Source: Archangium sp.
Lineage (GTDB): Bacteria; Myxococcota; Myxococcia; Myxococcales; Myxococcaceae
Direction of reading: 5' to 3'
Assembly: GCA_030681645.1 (NCBI GenBank)
Contig: JAUXRX010000028.1
Location: 40,862 to 104,861 of the forward strand
Length of the DNA: 64,000 bases
Under the pieces are notes generated by a model that saw nothing but the letters and a program-made list of their open reading frames with translations, had not been told where the DNA came from and did no database searches. How positions within the stretch are numbered: position 1 is the stretch's first letter; the number at the start of each line of letters is the position of its first letter. This document shows, one piece after another, positions 25,896 to 34,510 of this stretch. Position numbers and translations under genes: made by a program.

Positions 25896-26042
25896 GGCAT
25901 TTGTTGACGCGCTGATTCAGGCTTCGACGCTTCAAAAGGCGACGCGCGTGACCAGCGTACAGCCGGCTGTACGCTGGTACCTTTCGTGGCGATGACCTGG
26001 TCGAAGCCATGATCAGCGCGTCAACAGAAGCCCGGAACCGCG
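25896..26042. repeat. Long interrupted palindrome between convergent genes
   Basis: The centre (25951-25978) is a perfect 28-bp palindrome: ACCAGCGTACAG, CCGG, CTGTACGCTGGT. Further out the arms match again: TGTTGACGCGCTGAT, three mismatched bases, then GGCTTCGAC on the left (about 25904-25930) equals the complement of the right arm (about 26006-26032). The stretch between (about 20 bases) is unpaired. The whole could fold into a long hairpin with one internal bulge region. It sits between two convergent genes. Confidence 0.9.
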
Positions 26043-26103
26043 GGGCCAGCTCGATTCGGGCACAGGGCAACCCATGGGCTCACCGCTCACCCCAGGGCTG
26101 CTT

Positions 26104-26607
26104 TCAACCTCGTGCAGAACGCGCCAGCTGATCAACCAGCTTGAGCAGCGTGGGAATGCGGTGCTCGCCATGAAGCCGCTTCGCCGCCGCCAGCGCTTCG
26201 CCGGGCTCCATCCCGATGCTGGTGACGAACAGGGGCTTCACCGTTCCCGGCCGCTCGAGCTTCAGCGCCATCTCCGAGCCGCGGAACGCGGTCTTGGCGA
26301 TGCCGATCACCGGCGTCTTTCCCCCGAGCGCCGCGTGCAGGTGCGCGCCCAGCCCCGGAGTGCCGGCGGCGTCGAGCCACACGTAGCCGTCGATCACCAC
26401 GTGGGTGACCTTCGGGCTCGCCTCGAGCACGGCCAGCAGGCATGGCAGCTCGCGCTTGTAGAACGCGCCCGGCTCATACGCGGCGATCGGCGCCACCCGC
26501 ACGGTGAGGCTGCCCTTCGGCACGGCATCGCCCCAGTCGTTCGCGACGATGCACGCCGCGAGCGCCGAGGTGTCTGCGTCGTACTGCACGTCGGTGAAGG
26601 CGATCAT
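26104..26607 (-). CDS. Endonuclease V family protein, short form
   Basis: A 167-residue protein with the endonuclease V core. The metal-binding acids are in place: Asp6 (FTDVQY), Glu53 (KRELP) and Asp73 (VIDGY), with the conserved Lys105 (GIAKTAF) and the wedge YEPG at 44-47 that pries open deaminated bases. Endonuclease V cuts DNA or RNA next to inosine. It lacks the N-terminal helices of the E. coli enzyme (about 220 residues), starting directly at the first catalytic strand. ATG 26607 is the only sensible start. Confidence 0.85.
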   Translation of the reverse strand: MIAFTDVQYDADTSALAACIVANDWGDAVPKGSLTVRVAPIAAYEPGAFYKRELPCLLAVLEASPKVTHVVIDGYVWLDAAGTPGLGAHLHAALGGKTPVIGIAKTAFRGSEMALKLERPGTVKPLFVTSIGMEPGEALAAAKRLHGEHRIPTLLKLVDQLARSARG

Positions 26608-26680
26608 GGACCCCCTCGACGTGGCTCGCTCCGATTCCGGACTGCTCCGGAAACGGAGCCGAGACCAGCGCAGACCCCGC

Positions 26681-28537
26681 TTACGGACAGTTCGCGCTGA
26701 AGCCGCTCGCCGGCTGACCACCGGGCACGCCGTTCGGGTCGCCCGTGCCTGCGATGCCCGGGCTTCCCGGAGTCCAGGTGGTGGTCGCGTCGAGCACAGG
26801 GGCGGAAGTGCCGCCGCAGAACAGGCCGACCACCGGGCCGCCCCAACCACCGGGGCCCTGCCGTCCCGGCCCACCCGCACCGCCCGCCGCGCCGCGTCCG
26901 CCCGCGCCGGCCGTGCCTGCCGAGGTGATCAGGTCTGTCTCGCCCACGCCGCCCTGCCCGCCGGGCCCGCCGGGTCCCCCTGCGCCTGCAGCCCCGCCGT
27001 TGCCGCCTCGGCCTGCCCCCAGGCTCACCAGCTGAACGTCGGACAGGGTGGGCGAGCTGTTGAACAACACCAGCGCGATCGACGCGCCACCTGACTGGCC
27101 CGCCGTGCCGCTTCGGCCACCACAGCCCCCGCTGCCACCACCGCCGGCGCCGCCGCCCCGCGCGACGAGGATCGGGACGGAGGGCCAGAAGAGCCCGCCG
27201 CCACCGCCGCCACCACCACCGGGTCTGCCGCTCTGCGCCGGAGCCCACGTGCCCAGCGCCACGCCCTGCCACTGCGCCGCGATGATGCTGCCGAGGTCGG
27301 TTGCGGGAGGATCCGCCGGCCGGGCCGCTGACGGGTTCCCCGCCATACCCGCCACGCCAGGTCCACCGTCGATGCCGTCCGACGGGCCACCTTCCACGTC
27401 CGTCGGCGCGCCACCGACACCGCCTTGTGCCAGGTCTTCACCAGGCAGGCCGACCGCGCTGTCGTTGCTGCCACCGCCGGCGAAGCCCGGGGGCGAGGTG
27501 CCCGCGTCTCCGCAGTCGGCGCCCGCGCCGCCGAGCCCGCCGTCTCCACCCAGGACGCCAGTGATGCCCGTCTCGCCCGCGACGCCGCCGTTGACGGGCG
27601 GGGCCGCCATGCCGTCATTGCCGTTGGCGCCCGTGCCGCCCACGAAGCGGCAGCTGGTGATGCGCGAGGCGCTCGAGGCGTTTCGCATCGTCACCGCCAC
27701 CGACGCCGCGCCCGGCACCGTCGCGTTCGGTGCCTGCACTTCGAGCCGCTCGAGCACCACGCGCCCGGCATCGGAAGGATTCGCCAGCAGCGCGCCCGTC
27801 ATCAGCGACTTCGTGGTGGTGCGCGCCCAGGTCGTCGCGTCGTACCCGCCGTACACCGCCACCGCCTCGGCGAGCGTGACGTCACCCGCGAAGGTGCCGA
27901 TCGAGAGGTAGATCTGCGCTTTGCCCAGCGTCGACGCATGCGCAAACGTCTGCACCGGGGCTGCCTGCGTTCCGGCAGCGGTGTCGAGGCCACCCGTCGC
28001 GTCGACGAAGACGGCGCGCGTGAGATCTCCGTCGAACCCGTCGCAGTTCACGTCGAGGCCGGCCGGATCAGGCTCGTCGATGCCGCCCGTGGGCACACAG
28101 CCCGCGTCGAAGCCTGCGTCGAAGCCCGCGTCGAAGCCCGCATCGAACCCTGCGTCGAAGCCCGCGTCGAAGCCCGCATCGAACCCTGCGTCGAACCCTG
28201 CGTCGAAGCCCGCATCGTCCGGACCCGCATCGAACCCGGCGTCGAAGCCCGCATCGTCCGGGCCCGCGTCGAAGCCTGCGTCGTCGACGCCGGCATCGAA
28301 GCCTGCGTCGAAGCCCGCGTCATCGGGGCCGGCGTCGACCGGTCCGGCGTCCTGGCCTGCGTCCGTGCCTGCATCGCGCGGGGGCCTGCAGATGAAATTG
28401 CCGTCGCAGACGTAGCCCTCCTGCGCGCACTTTCCATCGAGCTCACACTTGAAGACCGCGTCCGCCGGAAGCTGGGCGAGCTCGCAGCCCGCCAGCACGC
28501 CTGCACACAGCATCAGCCCACGCAACGAAGCTCGCAT
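26681..28537 (-). CDS. DAG-repeat, glycine-rich surface lipoprotein
   Basis: A 618-residue exported lipoprotein. The signal peptide RASLRGLMLCAGVLAGC has the lipobox cysteine. After a short Cys-containing domain (about 30-52) comes a linker of repeated DAGFDAG/DAGPDDAG (about 54-145). Next is a beta-helix-like region (AVYGGYDATTWARTTTKSLM), then a Gly-rich stretch (GGNGGAAGAGGPGGPGGQGG) reminiscent of PGRS proteins. The Asp-rich linker could bind calcium. The ATG overlaps the stop of the preceding gene (TGATG), so the two are coupled. Confidence 0.88.
   Translation of the reverse strand: MRASLRGLMLCAGVLAGCELAQLPADAVFKCELDGKCAQEGYVCDGNFICRPPRDAGTDAGQDAGPVDAGPDDAGFDAGFDAGVDDAGFDAGPDDAGFDAGFDAGPDDAGFDAGFDAGFDAGFDAGFDAGFDAGFDAGFDAGFDAGCVPTGGIDEPDPAGLDVNCDGFDGDLTRAVFVDATGGLDTAAGTQAAPVQTFAHASTLGKAQIYLSIGTFAGDVTLAEAVAVYGGYDATTWARTTTKSLMTGALLANPSDAGRVVLERLEVQAPNATVPGAASVAVTMRNASSASRITSCRFVGGTGANGNDGMAAPPVNGGVAGETGITGVLGGDGGLGGAGADCGDAGTSPPGFAGGGSNDSAVGLPGEDLAQGGVGGAPTDVEGGPSDGIDGGPGVAGMAGNPSAARPADPPATDLGSIIAAQWQGVALGTWAPAQSGRPGGGGGGGGGLFWPSVPILVARGGGAGGGGSGGCGGRSGTAGQSGGASIALVLFNSSPTLSDVQLVSLGAGRGGNGGAAGAGGPGGPGGQGGVGETDLITSAGTAGAGGRGAAGGAGGPGRQGPGGWGGPVVGLFCGGTSAPVLDATTTWTPGSPGIAGTGDPNGVPGGQPASGFSANCP
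28105..28383 (-). repeat. 12-bp tandem repeat encoding DAGFDAG
   Basis: Consecutive 12-base units close to GCGTCGAAGCCC (plus strand) encode alternating DAGF and DAGP/DDAG blocks. The most regular part holds about nine identical DAGF units in a row. Such a uniform array is prone to length change by slippage. Confidence 0.85.
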
Positions 28538-29388
28538 CACTCGACACCCCACAGAATCGCGGCCACCACGCCCGTCACGCCTGCGCCGATGCCAGCCCCG
28601 AGCGCCACGGTGAGCTGGGTGTTGGAATCGGCCTTGAGCTTCTGCGCGTCGGTGTACGAGATGGTGCCCTGAGTCGACTGCTCGAGCCTTCCCTTGCCCG
28701 AGAAGCCCAGGCCTCCGAACGTGGCGGCGGTGCCGGCGGCGGCGATGGCGAGCCCGGTGACCACCCAGGCCGCCACCTTCGGCTTCTTCACCGGCCTCGG
28801 TCCGGGCGTGGTGAGGGCGAGTGGATCAGACGGCTTGCTCGGGGTGAGGGTGACGGGCTCGGGCTTCTTCGGCACGTCGACCACCACCGGGTCCGGATCG
28901 CGCCGGGGCTCGACCACCGGCTCGGGGTCCTTCTGCGTCTCGGTAACGGTGACCTTCGGCGTCTCGACGGGCGGGGCGGTCTCGGCCTTCGGGAGCAGCT
29001 TGAGCAGGTTGGCGATGGGCCCCTTCATCTGCTGCTTCACCTTCCCCTTGTTCACCTTGAAGGTGTCCTTCTTCAGCAACACGCCCTTTGCCAGCATCTC
29101 GAGGTTGAGCGTGCCCTTCGCGCCCTTGAGCGCGCCCGAGACCACGAACACCGCCACGACCTTCGCCTTGTCCTCGATGTTGCTGAGGCAGGTCTCGCGC
29201 TCGGCGTCCTTCAGACAGTTGAAGGCCGGAGAGCCGGGGCCCGCCATCTTCACCGTCAGCTTCGCCGCGCCGAACGGCTCGATCAGCTCGTCTGCCAGCA
29301 CGCGCGCCTTTTCGTCGACGGGGATGAGGAGCACGGAAGCCGCGCTCGCAGAGAGGGGAAGCATCAAACTGCAGACGAGCCAACGCAT
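28537..29388 (-). CDS. Secreted or periplasmic proline-rich protein with C-terminal membrane helices
   Basis: A 283-residue protein. Signal peptide RWLVCSLMLPLSASAA, then a folded domain (about 18-135; VLLIPVDEKARVLADEL, a CLKDAERETCLSN disulfide pair), then a proline/lysine-rich linker with PVVEPRRDPDPVVVDVPKKP, and two hydrophobic segments (VAAWVVTGLAIAAAGTAATF and near the end VTGVVAAILWG). The plan suggests an envelope protein bridging the periplasm. It is co-translated with the downstream DAG-repeat lipoprotein through a TGATG overlap. Family not recognised. Confidence 0.75.
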   Translation of the reverse strand: MRWLVCSLMLPLSASAASVLLIPVDEKARVLADELIEPFGAAKLTVKMAGPGSPAFNCLKDAERETCLSNIEDKAKVVAVFVVSGALKGAKGTLNLEMLAKGVLLKKDTFKVNKGKVKQQMKGPIANLLKLLPKAETAPPVETPKVTVTETQKDPEPVVEPRRDPDPVVVDVPKKPEPVTLTPSKPSDPLALTTPGPRPVKKPKVAAWVVTGLAIAAAGTAATFGGLGFSGKGRLEQSTQGTISYTDAQKLKADSNTQLTVALGAGIGAGVTGVVAAILWGVE

Positions 29389-29488
29389 GGGAACCTTTCC
29401 CGGAGACTGAAACCTGAAGAGCCATCAGACCACAGCCACGCGGGACTGGTAATTCCCGGCCCGGGACCTGCTATCCGTAGCCCGCTCC

Positions 29489-30958
29489 ATGTCCGACGAG
29501 GTGCGTACAGGTCCTGCGACGTGGTTGCCGATCGAGCTCCCGGCGCGCGTGGTGCTCTTCGGCTCGCTGGCGCTGGGCTTGTTGCTGCGGGCGCGCATCG
29601 TCTTCACCGACGACGGCATCAACTGGCCCGACGAGATCTACCAATCGTTCGAGCCGGCGCACCGCCTCGTGTTCGGCCACGGCCTGGTCGCCTGGGAGTT
29701 CCTCGAGGGTGCGCGCACCTGGGCCGTGCCCGGCTTCGTGGCGGTGTGGTTGTCGCTGTGCAAGCTGGTGGGGGCCGATTCCCCCTCGACGTACATCCCC
29801 GTGGTGAAGCTGGTGTTCTCGGTGCTGTCCCTCATCGCGGCGCTGGGGGTGTACCGGCTGGCGCGGGGCCTGGGGGCGCGCGAGCTCGAGGCCTCCTTCG
29901 CGGCGGCCACCTGGAGCCTCTGCGCGCTGGCGCTCTACTTCTCCGCGCGCGCCATGAGCGAGAACCTCGCCGCGGTGCTGCTGGTGTGGGGCGTGGCCCT
30001 GACGCTCGAGGACTCGCGGGAAGCGCGCATCACCGGCGCGAGCCTGCTGGGCCTCGCCACCCTCGCGCGCCTGCAGTCGGGCGTGGTGTGCGTGGTGGTG
30101 CTGGTGGTGCTGATCAGCCGCTTCAAGAAGACCGGCTGGAAGCCCGTGCTCGAGGCGTTCGCGACGCTGGCCGTCTGGGCGCTCATCTACGGCGCGTGGG
30201 ACGCGGCCGCGTGGCACTCGCTGCCGAGCGCGAAGGCGGGCGGCTTCTTCCACTCGGCGGTCGTCTACTACCGCTTCAACATCGTGGAGAACCGGGGCGC
30301 GGGCTGGGGCACGGCGCCGTGGCCGTACTACTTCGTGTACCTGTTCCGCACGATGCCGGGCGTGTCGCTGGCGCTGGGCGTCTCTGCGCTGGTGGCGCTC
30401 AAGAAGGGCTGGCCGGTGGTGCTCACCCTGGCTGCGTTCCTCGGGCTGCACCTCTTCGTCGCGCACAAGGAGCTGCGCTTCATCGTCCCCGTCATTCCCC
30501 TGGCGTGCGCGCTGCCCGCGCTGGCGCTGTCGCTGTTGCCCGCGAAGCCGGCGCGGCTGGGCCTGGTGCTGCTGGGCCTCGCGGTGGCGGTGTCGGCCGT
30601 CAATCACAAGACGCTCACCATGGGCGACGTGGGCAGCTACCCCGAGCGCGCCGACTCGAGCGCGTGGGACGACTTCGGGCCCATCAACCGGCTGCTGCTG
30701 GCGGCGAGCAGGCAGGGTGACGTGTGCGGGCTGCGCATCGACGCCGCGCACCTGGCGTGGACGGGCGGCACCACCTACCTCCACGCGAAGGCGCCGCTCT
30801 ACATGCCGGGCTTCCCGCCGCAGCACGGGTTCTTCAACTACGTGATCACCCGGCCCAACAGTGGCGGCCAGCGCATCGCCACCGAGGGTCCGTGGGAGCT
30901 GGTCAAGCTGGGCACGACCTGCGTGCCCGACGTGAACTACAGCTGGCGGCTGCCGTAA
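29489..30958 (+). CDS. GT22-family (ALG9/PIG-B-like) glycosyltransferase
   Basis: A 489-residue integral membrane protein with about ten hydrophobic helices. It shows GT-C features of the GT22 mannosyltransferases: the N-terminal loop NWPDEIYQSFEPAHRLVFG with the acidic catalytic pair DE, then GLVAWEF, and the conserved HKELRFIVPVIPLA late in the membrane part. These enzymes move a mannose-like sugar from a lipid-phosphate donor. The acceptor is unknown. Single gene, divergent from the secreted-protein pair. Confidence 0.88.
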   Translation: MSDEVRTGPATWLPIELPARVVLFGSLALGLLLRARIVFTDDGINWPDEIYQSFEPAHRLVFGHGLVAWEFLEGARTWAVPGFVAVWLSLCKLVGADSPSTYIPVVKLVFSVLSLIAALGVYRLARGLGARELEASFAAATWSLCALALYFSARAMSENLAAVLLVWGVALTLEDSREARITGASLLGLATLARLQSGVVCVVVLVVLISRFKKTGWKPVLEAFATLAVWALIYGAWDAAAWHSLPSAKAGGFFHSAVVYYRFNIVENRGAGWGTAPWPYYFVYLFRTMPGVSLALGVSALVALKKGWPVVLTLAAFLGLHLFVAHKELRFIVPVIPLACALPALALSLLPAKPARLGLVLLGLAVAVSAVNHKTLTMGDVGSYPERADSSAWDDFGPINRLLLAASRQGDVCGLRIDAAHLAWTGGTTYLHAKAPLYMPGFPPQHGFFNYVITRPNSGGQRIATEGPWELVKLGTTCVPDVNYSWRLP

Positions 30959-30976
30959 TCTCCCGCTCGCCGCGCT

Positions 30977-32470
30977 TCACTTGAAGACGTTCGCCTCGCG
31001 AATCGACCCTCTCCTGCGCCAGCTGCCGTACGTCCACACGCCCTTCTTCGCCGCCGCCACGTCGGACCGCGCGAAGCGGATGGTGAAGCTGAGCTGGTCG
31101 ACCCTTCCGGTCTTGTCCTTGAACGCGCCGACGACCTCGAACGTGTCGTAGTCGCGCTTGAGCCACGCGCCGCCGTTCCATTCCGTGGAGTTGTTGTGCG
31201 TGATGGCCGAGTCGACCACCACCAGCCGCAGCAGCTTGCGGCCCTCGCCCTTGAGCTCGCGGGTGAAGTCGCCGCCCCCGGTGACGGTCGCGGCGAGCTT
31301 CTTCATCTCGGCGTTGCCGCGGTCCTTCGGCATGCGCACCTTGTCGATCGCCTTGTCTTGCGCGGCGTCGAGCTTCGCCAGCTTGTCCTGCAGCTCGACG
31401 ATCTTCGCCTCGGCGGCCTGCACGTCGGCGGGGCTCTTCTTGAAGTCGCGGTAGAAGACGACCTGCATCTTCGCCGCGTGGATGCCGTCGTCGATGAACC
31501 GGCGGATGGAGTCGAACGTGTCGCCCACCACGTCCCCCTCGATCAACTCCTGCCGCTCGGCCGCGTTGATGTCGTGGACGAACTCGTTCTCCCAGTAGCT
31601 CGTGCTCTGGTTGAAGGTGTTCTTCTCGGCGAAGAGCTTGTCGTTGAAGTCGCGGCACTCCTTGCTCTGCCCGTAGTCGGGCACGGCCGACCTGAGCTTC
31701 TGGTCGTAGGCCTCGGCCCCGTCGATGTTCGCCTTGATGCCCGGGAGCGAGGCGATCCACCCCTCCATCTTCTCGTCGTTGACCGGCCTGGTGAGCGTCG
31801 CGCGCCCGTCGAAGGTCTCGGCGAGCTTCACCAGCTCGGCCTTCCAGTCACCCAGGGAGGCCACCGCGGCCTTCGCCTCGGCGAGCGCGGCGTCGAACTT
31901 CTGGCGGGCGTCGGCCAACGCGGCGGCGGCTTCCTTCGCGTCGGGGTGCTCGGGGTTGCCGGCCTTCGCCAGCTTCTTCTCGAGGCCGTCCAGGTCCTCG
32001 CGCAGCTTCTTCGGCACGCGCCCGTTGGCGTCGTTGAAGGCGAGCGGATCGTCCGTCTTCTCCTTGTCGAGGCGGGTCACCCATTCCTGGATCGACGCGG
32101 TCACCTTCTTCGCGCCCGGCGCGAGCTTGCCGGCCTCGCCTGCGCGGGCCTCGAGGTCGGCTTTGAGCGTGTCGATCTTCGCCTGCGCTGCCTGCGTGTC
32201 GGGGTGGCTGGCGGGCGGGCAGCGGGGCAGCTCGGCCTCGCACTTCCTGATCTTCTCCTTCACGAAGGCGGCGTGCGCCGCGGTGAACTTCTCCGGCGGG
32301 TTCTGATCGAGGATCTGCTGGGCCATGCCCGCCTCGCTGCTCAAGCGCTGCAGCGCGCCGCGCTCGGTGCTGGACAGGGGCGGCCCCGCCCAGGCCAGCC
32401 CTCCCAGCAACACCAGCCCCACCAGCGAGACGGTCGAACGGGAACGGAGCGGCGCGGTCGTGAGGGGCAT
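30977..32470 (-). CDS. Secreted coiled-coil-rich protein
   Basis: A 497-residue protein with a signal peptide (LVGLVLLGGLAWA). Residues about 40-230 are Lys/Ala/Glu-rich helical coiled coil (AKIDTLKADLEARAGEAGKL, ALADARQKFDAALAEAKAAV). A C-terminal domain of about 200 residues (SYWENEFVHDINAAER, RLVVVDSAITHNNSTEWNGG, FTIRFAR) looks globular. No family recognised. It probably resides in the periplasm. It converges on the glycosyltransferase gene with an 18-bp gap. Confidence 0.75.
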   Translation of the reverse strand: MPLTTAPLRSRSTVSLVGLVLLGGLAWAGPPLSSTERGALQRLSSEAGMAQQILDQNPPEKFTAAHAAFVKEKIRKCEAELPRCPPASHPDTQAAQAKIDTLKADLEARAGEAGKLAPGAKKVTASIQEWVTRLDKEKTDDPLAFNDANGRVPKKLREDLDGLEKKLAKAGNPEHPDAKEAAAALADARQKFDAALAEAKAAVASLGDWKAELVKLAETFDGRATLTRPVNDEKMEGWIASLPGIKANIDGAEAYDQKLRSAVPDYGQSKECRDFNDKLFAEKNTFNQSTSYWENEFVHDINAAERQELIEGDVVGDTFDSIRRFIDDGIHAAKMQVVFYRDFKKSPADVQAAEAKIVELQDKLAKLDAAQDKAIDKVRMPKDRGNAEMKKLAATVTGGGDFTRELKGEGRKLLRLVVVDSAITHNNSTEWNGGAWLKRDYDTFEVVGAFKDKTGRVDQLSFTIRFARSDVAAAKKGVWTYGSWRRRGSIREANVFK

Positions 32471-32612
32471 GGTGCCCTGCGCTGCAATCCCAGGACCCGT
32501 GCGCGCCCTGCGGTCGCCCAGGTCCGGGCGCCGCCAGTCCGACGAGTTGACGTCAACCCGACGCTGCTTCCCTCTGCGGCACGGGTTACGTCACGACCCG
32601 GAGGGCACACCG

Positions 32613-33821
32613 ATGTCGAAGAAGCCAACGCTGGTCGATCAGCTCCGGGGCGCGACGAAGCTCGCCGTCGAGGCGACGCGCAACGTGACGGACCTCGTCG
32701 AGAAGATGCACCACACCATCGGAGGAGGCCCTGAAGTCCTGGGCAAGCCCCTCGAGCAGGTGACGAAGCTGCTCACGGGCCCCACCTACAGCACCATCCG
32801 CGGCGTCACCAGGCTGGTCGGCGCGGGGCTCGATCTCGCGCTGGGGCAGCTCCAACCGCTGCTCGACCAGGCCGGAGCCGAGCGCGGCGTGGTGCTCGCG
32901 GCGCTCAACGGGGTGATGGGCGACTACCTCGCTGAGACGCACAACCCGCTGGCGATCGCGATGCAACTGACCCACGGAGGCGAGCCGCTCGAGCTCACCA
33001 GCGACGCGCTGCAGGCGAAGTTCCCCGAGGGGAACAGGCTCCTCGTGCTCGTGCACGGCTCGTCGATGGACGACCTGCAGTGGCGGCGAAAGGGGCACGA
33101 CCACGGCGCAGCGCTCGCGAAGGACCGCGGCTTCGTGCCCATCTACCTCCGCTACAACAGCGGGCTGCACGTCTCGTCGAATGGCCGCCAGTTCGCAGCG
33201 CTCCTCGAGGGGCTGGTGAAGGCGTGGCCGCGGCCGATGGAGGAAGTGGTGCTGCTGGCGCACAGCATGGGCGGGCTGGTCTCGCGGGCTGCGTGTCACG
33301 TGGCGGAAGACGAGGGGCACGCGTGGCGTAAGAAGCTGTCGACGTTGATCACCCTGGGCACGCCGCATCACGGCTCGCCGCTCGAGCGGGGTGGCAACTG
33401 GGTCGACCTGCTCCTCGGCGTCAGCCGCTACAGCGCGCCGCTGAAGAGGCTGGGCGAGCTTCGCAGCGCGGGGGTGACCGACCTGCGCTACGGCAACGTG
33501 CTCGACGAGCACTGGCACGGGAAGGACCGCTTCGCGAAGGAAGGCGATCCGCGGGGTGAGCTGACGCTCCCGGCGGGCGTGGAGTGCTACGCGATCGCCG
33601 GAACGGTGGGCCCTTCGGGCGATGGCCTGGTGCCGATCGACAGCGCGCTGGGGCGCCACGAGGACAAGGCGCGGGCGCTCGACTTCCCCGAGGCGCACCA
33701 GTGGATCGCCACCGGCACCAACCACCTCGACCTGCTCAGCAGTGAAGCGGTCTACGAGAAGCTGCGCACGTATCTCCCTCTGGCAATCACTTCTTCAACC
33801 CCAACTTCTTCAGGAGGCTGA
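32613..33821 (+). CDS. Lipase-like alpha/beta hydrolase
   Basis: A 402-residue cytoplasmic-looking alpha/beta hydrolase of the PGAP1/triacylglycerol lipase type. The first 115 residues are helical (KPTLVDQLRGATKLAVEATR). The hydrolase core has LLVLVHGSSMDDLQW, the nucleophile elbow LLAHSMGGLVS, LGTPHHGSPLERG, the acid in GDGLVPIDSAL, and the base His in TNHLDLL. ATG 32613 has a CGGAGGGC ribosome site; the longer upstream frame is antisense to the secreted protein's signal region. The last 35 bases overlap the convergent ACT-domain gene. Confidence 0.9.
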   Translation: MSKKPTLVDQLRGATKLAVEATRNVTDLVEKMHHTIGGGPEVLGKPLEQVTKLLTGPTYSTIRGVTRLVGAGLDLALGQLQPLLDQAGAERGVVLAALNGVMGDYLAETHNPLAIAMQLTHGGEPLELTSDALQAKFPEGNRLLVLVHGSSMDDLQWRRKGHDHGAALAKDRGFVPIYLRYNSGLHVSSNGRQFAALLEGLVKAWPRPMEEVVLLAHSMGGLVSRAACHVAEDEGHAWRKKLSTLITLGTPHHGSPLERGGNWVDLLLGVSRYSAPLKRLGELRSAGVTDLRYGNVLDEHWHGKDRFAKEGDPRGELTLPAGVECYAIAGTVGPSGDGLVPIDSALGRHEDKARALDFPEAHQWIATGTNHLDLLSSEAVYEKLRTYLPLAITSSTPTSSGG

Positions 33822-34197
33822 TCGCCTCCTCCGCCCGGGCCGACGGCACGAAGATGTAGTCGCGGTGATACGCCGACACGATGTTGATGCTCATCGCGGC
33901 CTTCGCGAGCGTGTCCGACACGGCGGCGAGGAACCCCACCGCATAGAGCGACGAGTTCACGTTGAGCGAGATGCCCCGGCAGAAGAACGCGTGGGGCAGG
34001 CCGCTCCTCGCGAGGTCGGCCTCGTCGAGCAGCAAGGTGGTGCCCTCGGCCTCGCGGTAGGTCATCAACGGGTTGAGCCCGCTGGGCATGGGCTTGCCCT
34101 TCGCCAACGTGGCGAACGCCCAGGTGCCCTCGAGCAGCGTCGGGGTGACGGTGCGCAGGAGCGTCTGCAGGTCCTTTTCGGCCTTGAAGGTCGACAC
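33787..34197 (-). CDS. ACT-domain protein (DUF2241 type)
   Basis: A 136-residue protein with the layout of the small stand-alone ACT proteins of DUF2241: KDLQTLLRTVTPTLLEGTWA at the start, a first ACT-like half (about 15-65), then SLYAVGFLAAVSDTLAKAAM with NIVSAYHRDYIFVP in the second half. Such proteins probably bind an amino acid, though no ligand is known. Its 5' side faces the GTCAAC array, so its promoter may lie within that region. Confidence 0.85.
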   Translation of the reverse strand: MSTFKAEKDLQTLLRTVTPTLLEGTWAFATLAKGKPMPSGLNPLMTYREAEGTTLLLDEADLARSGLPHAFFCRGISLNVNSSLYAVGFLAAVSDTLAKAAMSINIVSAYHRDYIFVPSARAEEAISLLKKLGLKK

Positions 34198-34221
34198 GCG
34201 GCGGGACCTTACCCGGAGAGA

Positions 34222-34250
34222 CCGTTCACCCCGAGCGGAGTCGAGGGGCG
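34222..34250. repeat. Dispersed 28-bp repeat, copy 3
   Basis: CCGTTCACCCCGAGCGGAG followed by TCGAGGGGCG, just upstream of the ACT gene and beside the GTCAAC array. Confidence 0.9.
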
Positions 34251-34264
34251 CTGTGGTGCGCGCT

Positions 34265-34466
34265 CGTCAACCGTGGGGTCGCCTCGTCAACGTGTTGACG
34301 ATTCCGCAGCGTCAATCAGGGCCCCCTCGTCAACGAGCGTGGCGCGGCCTCGTCAACTGGGGGGCGCGGTCGTCAACCGTGTCGGTCCGGTTGACGATTC
34401 CGGCGAGCGTCAACCGCACTCGGACGTGTGGGGTCGCCTCGTCAAGCGAGGGGCCGGGTCGTCAAC
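34265..34466. promoter_or_regulatory. Dense GTCAAC/GTTGAC box array upstream of the HTH-DUF4325 gene
   Basis: Exact GTCAAC occurs at 34266, 34286, 34329, 34352, 34372, 34409 and 34461, and the inverted GTTGAC at 34294 and 34390. Near matches are GTCAAT at 34311 and GTCAAG at 34441, and one further GTCAAC lies inside the gene at 34523. Boxes are usually preceded by C or TC. At 34285-34300 two face each other as CGTCAAC-GT-GTTGACG. A longer pattern, GTTGACGATTCCG then AGCGTCAA, recurs about 96 bp apart. This looks like a multi-site operator. Confidence 0.7.
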
Positions 34467-34510
34467 GGTCGAAAAATTGCGGGCCGGGCGCCCGCCCGTA
34501 AGGTCCGGCC

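Noticed and set aside
25896..26042. Integron attC site
   Set aside because: The arms contain TGTTGACGCG, which does not fit the GTTRRRY/RYYYAAC core sites, and no integron integrase is seen.
34265..34466. CRISPR array or plasmid-type iteron origin
   Set aside because: The repeats are only hexamers in both orientations at uneven spacing, with no spacers, cas genes or replication initiator nearby.
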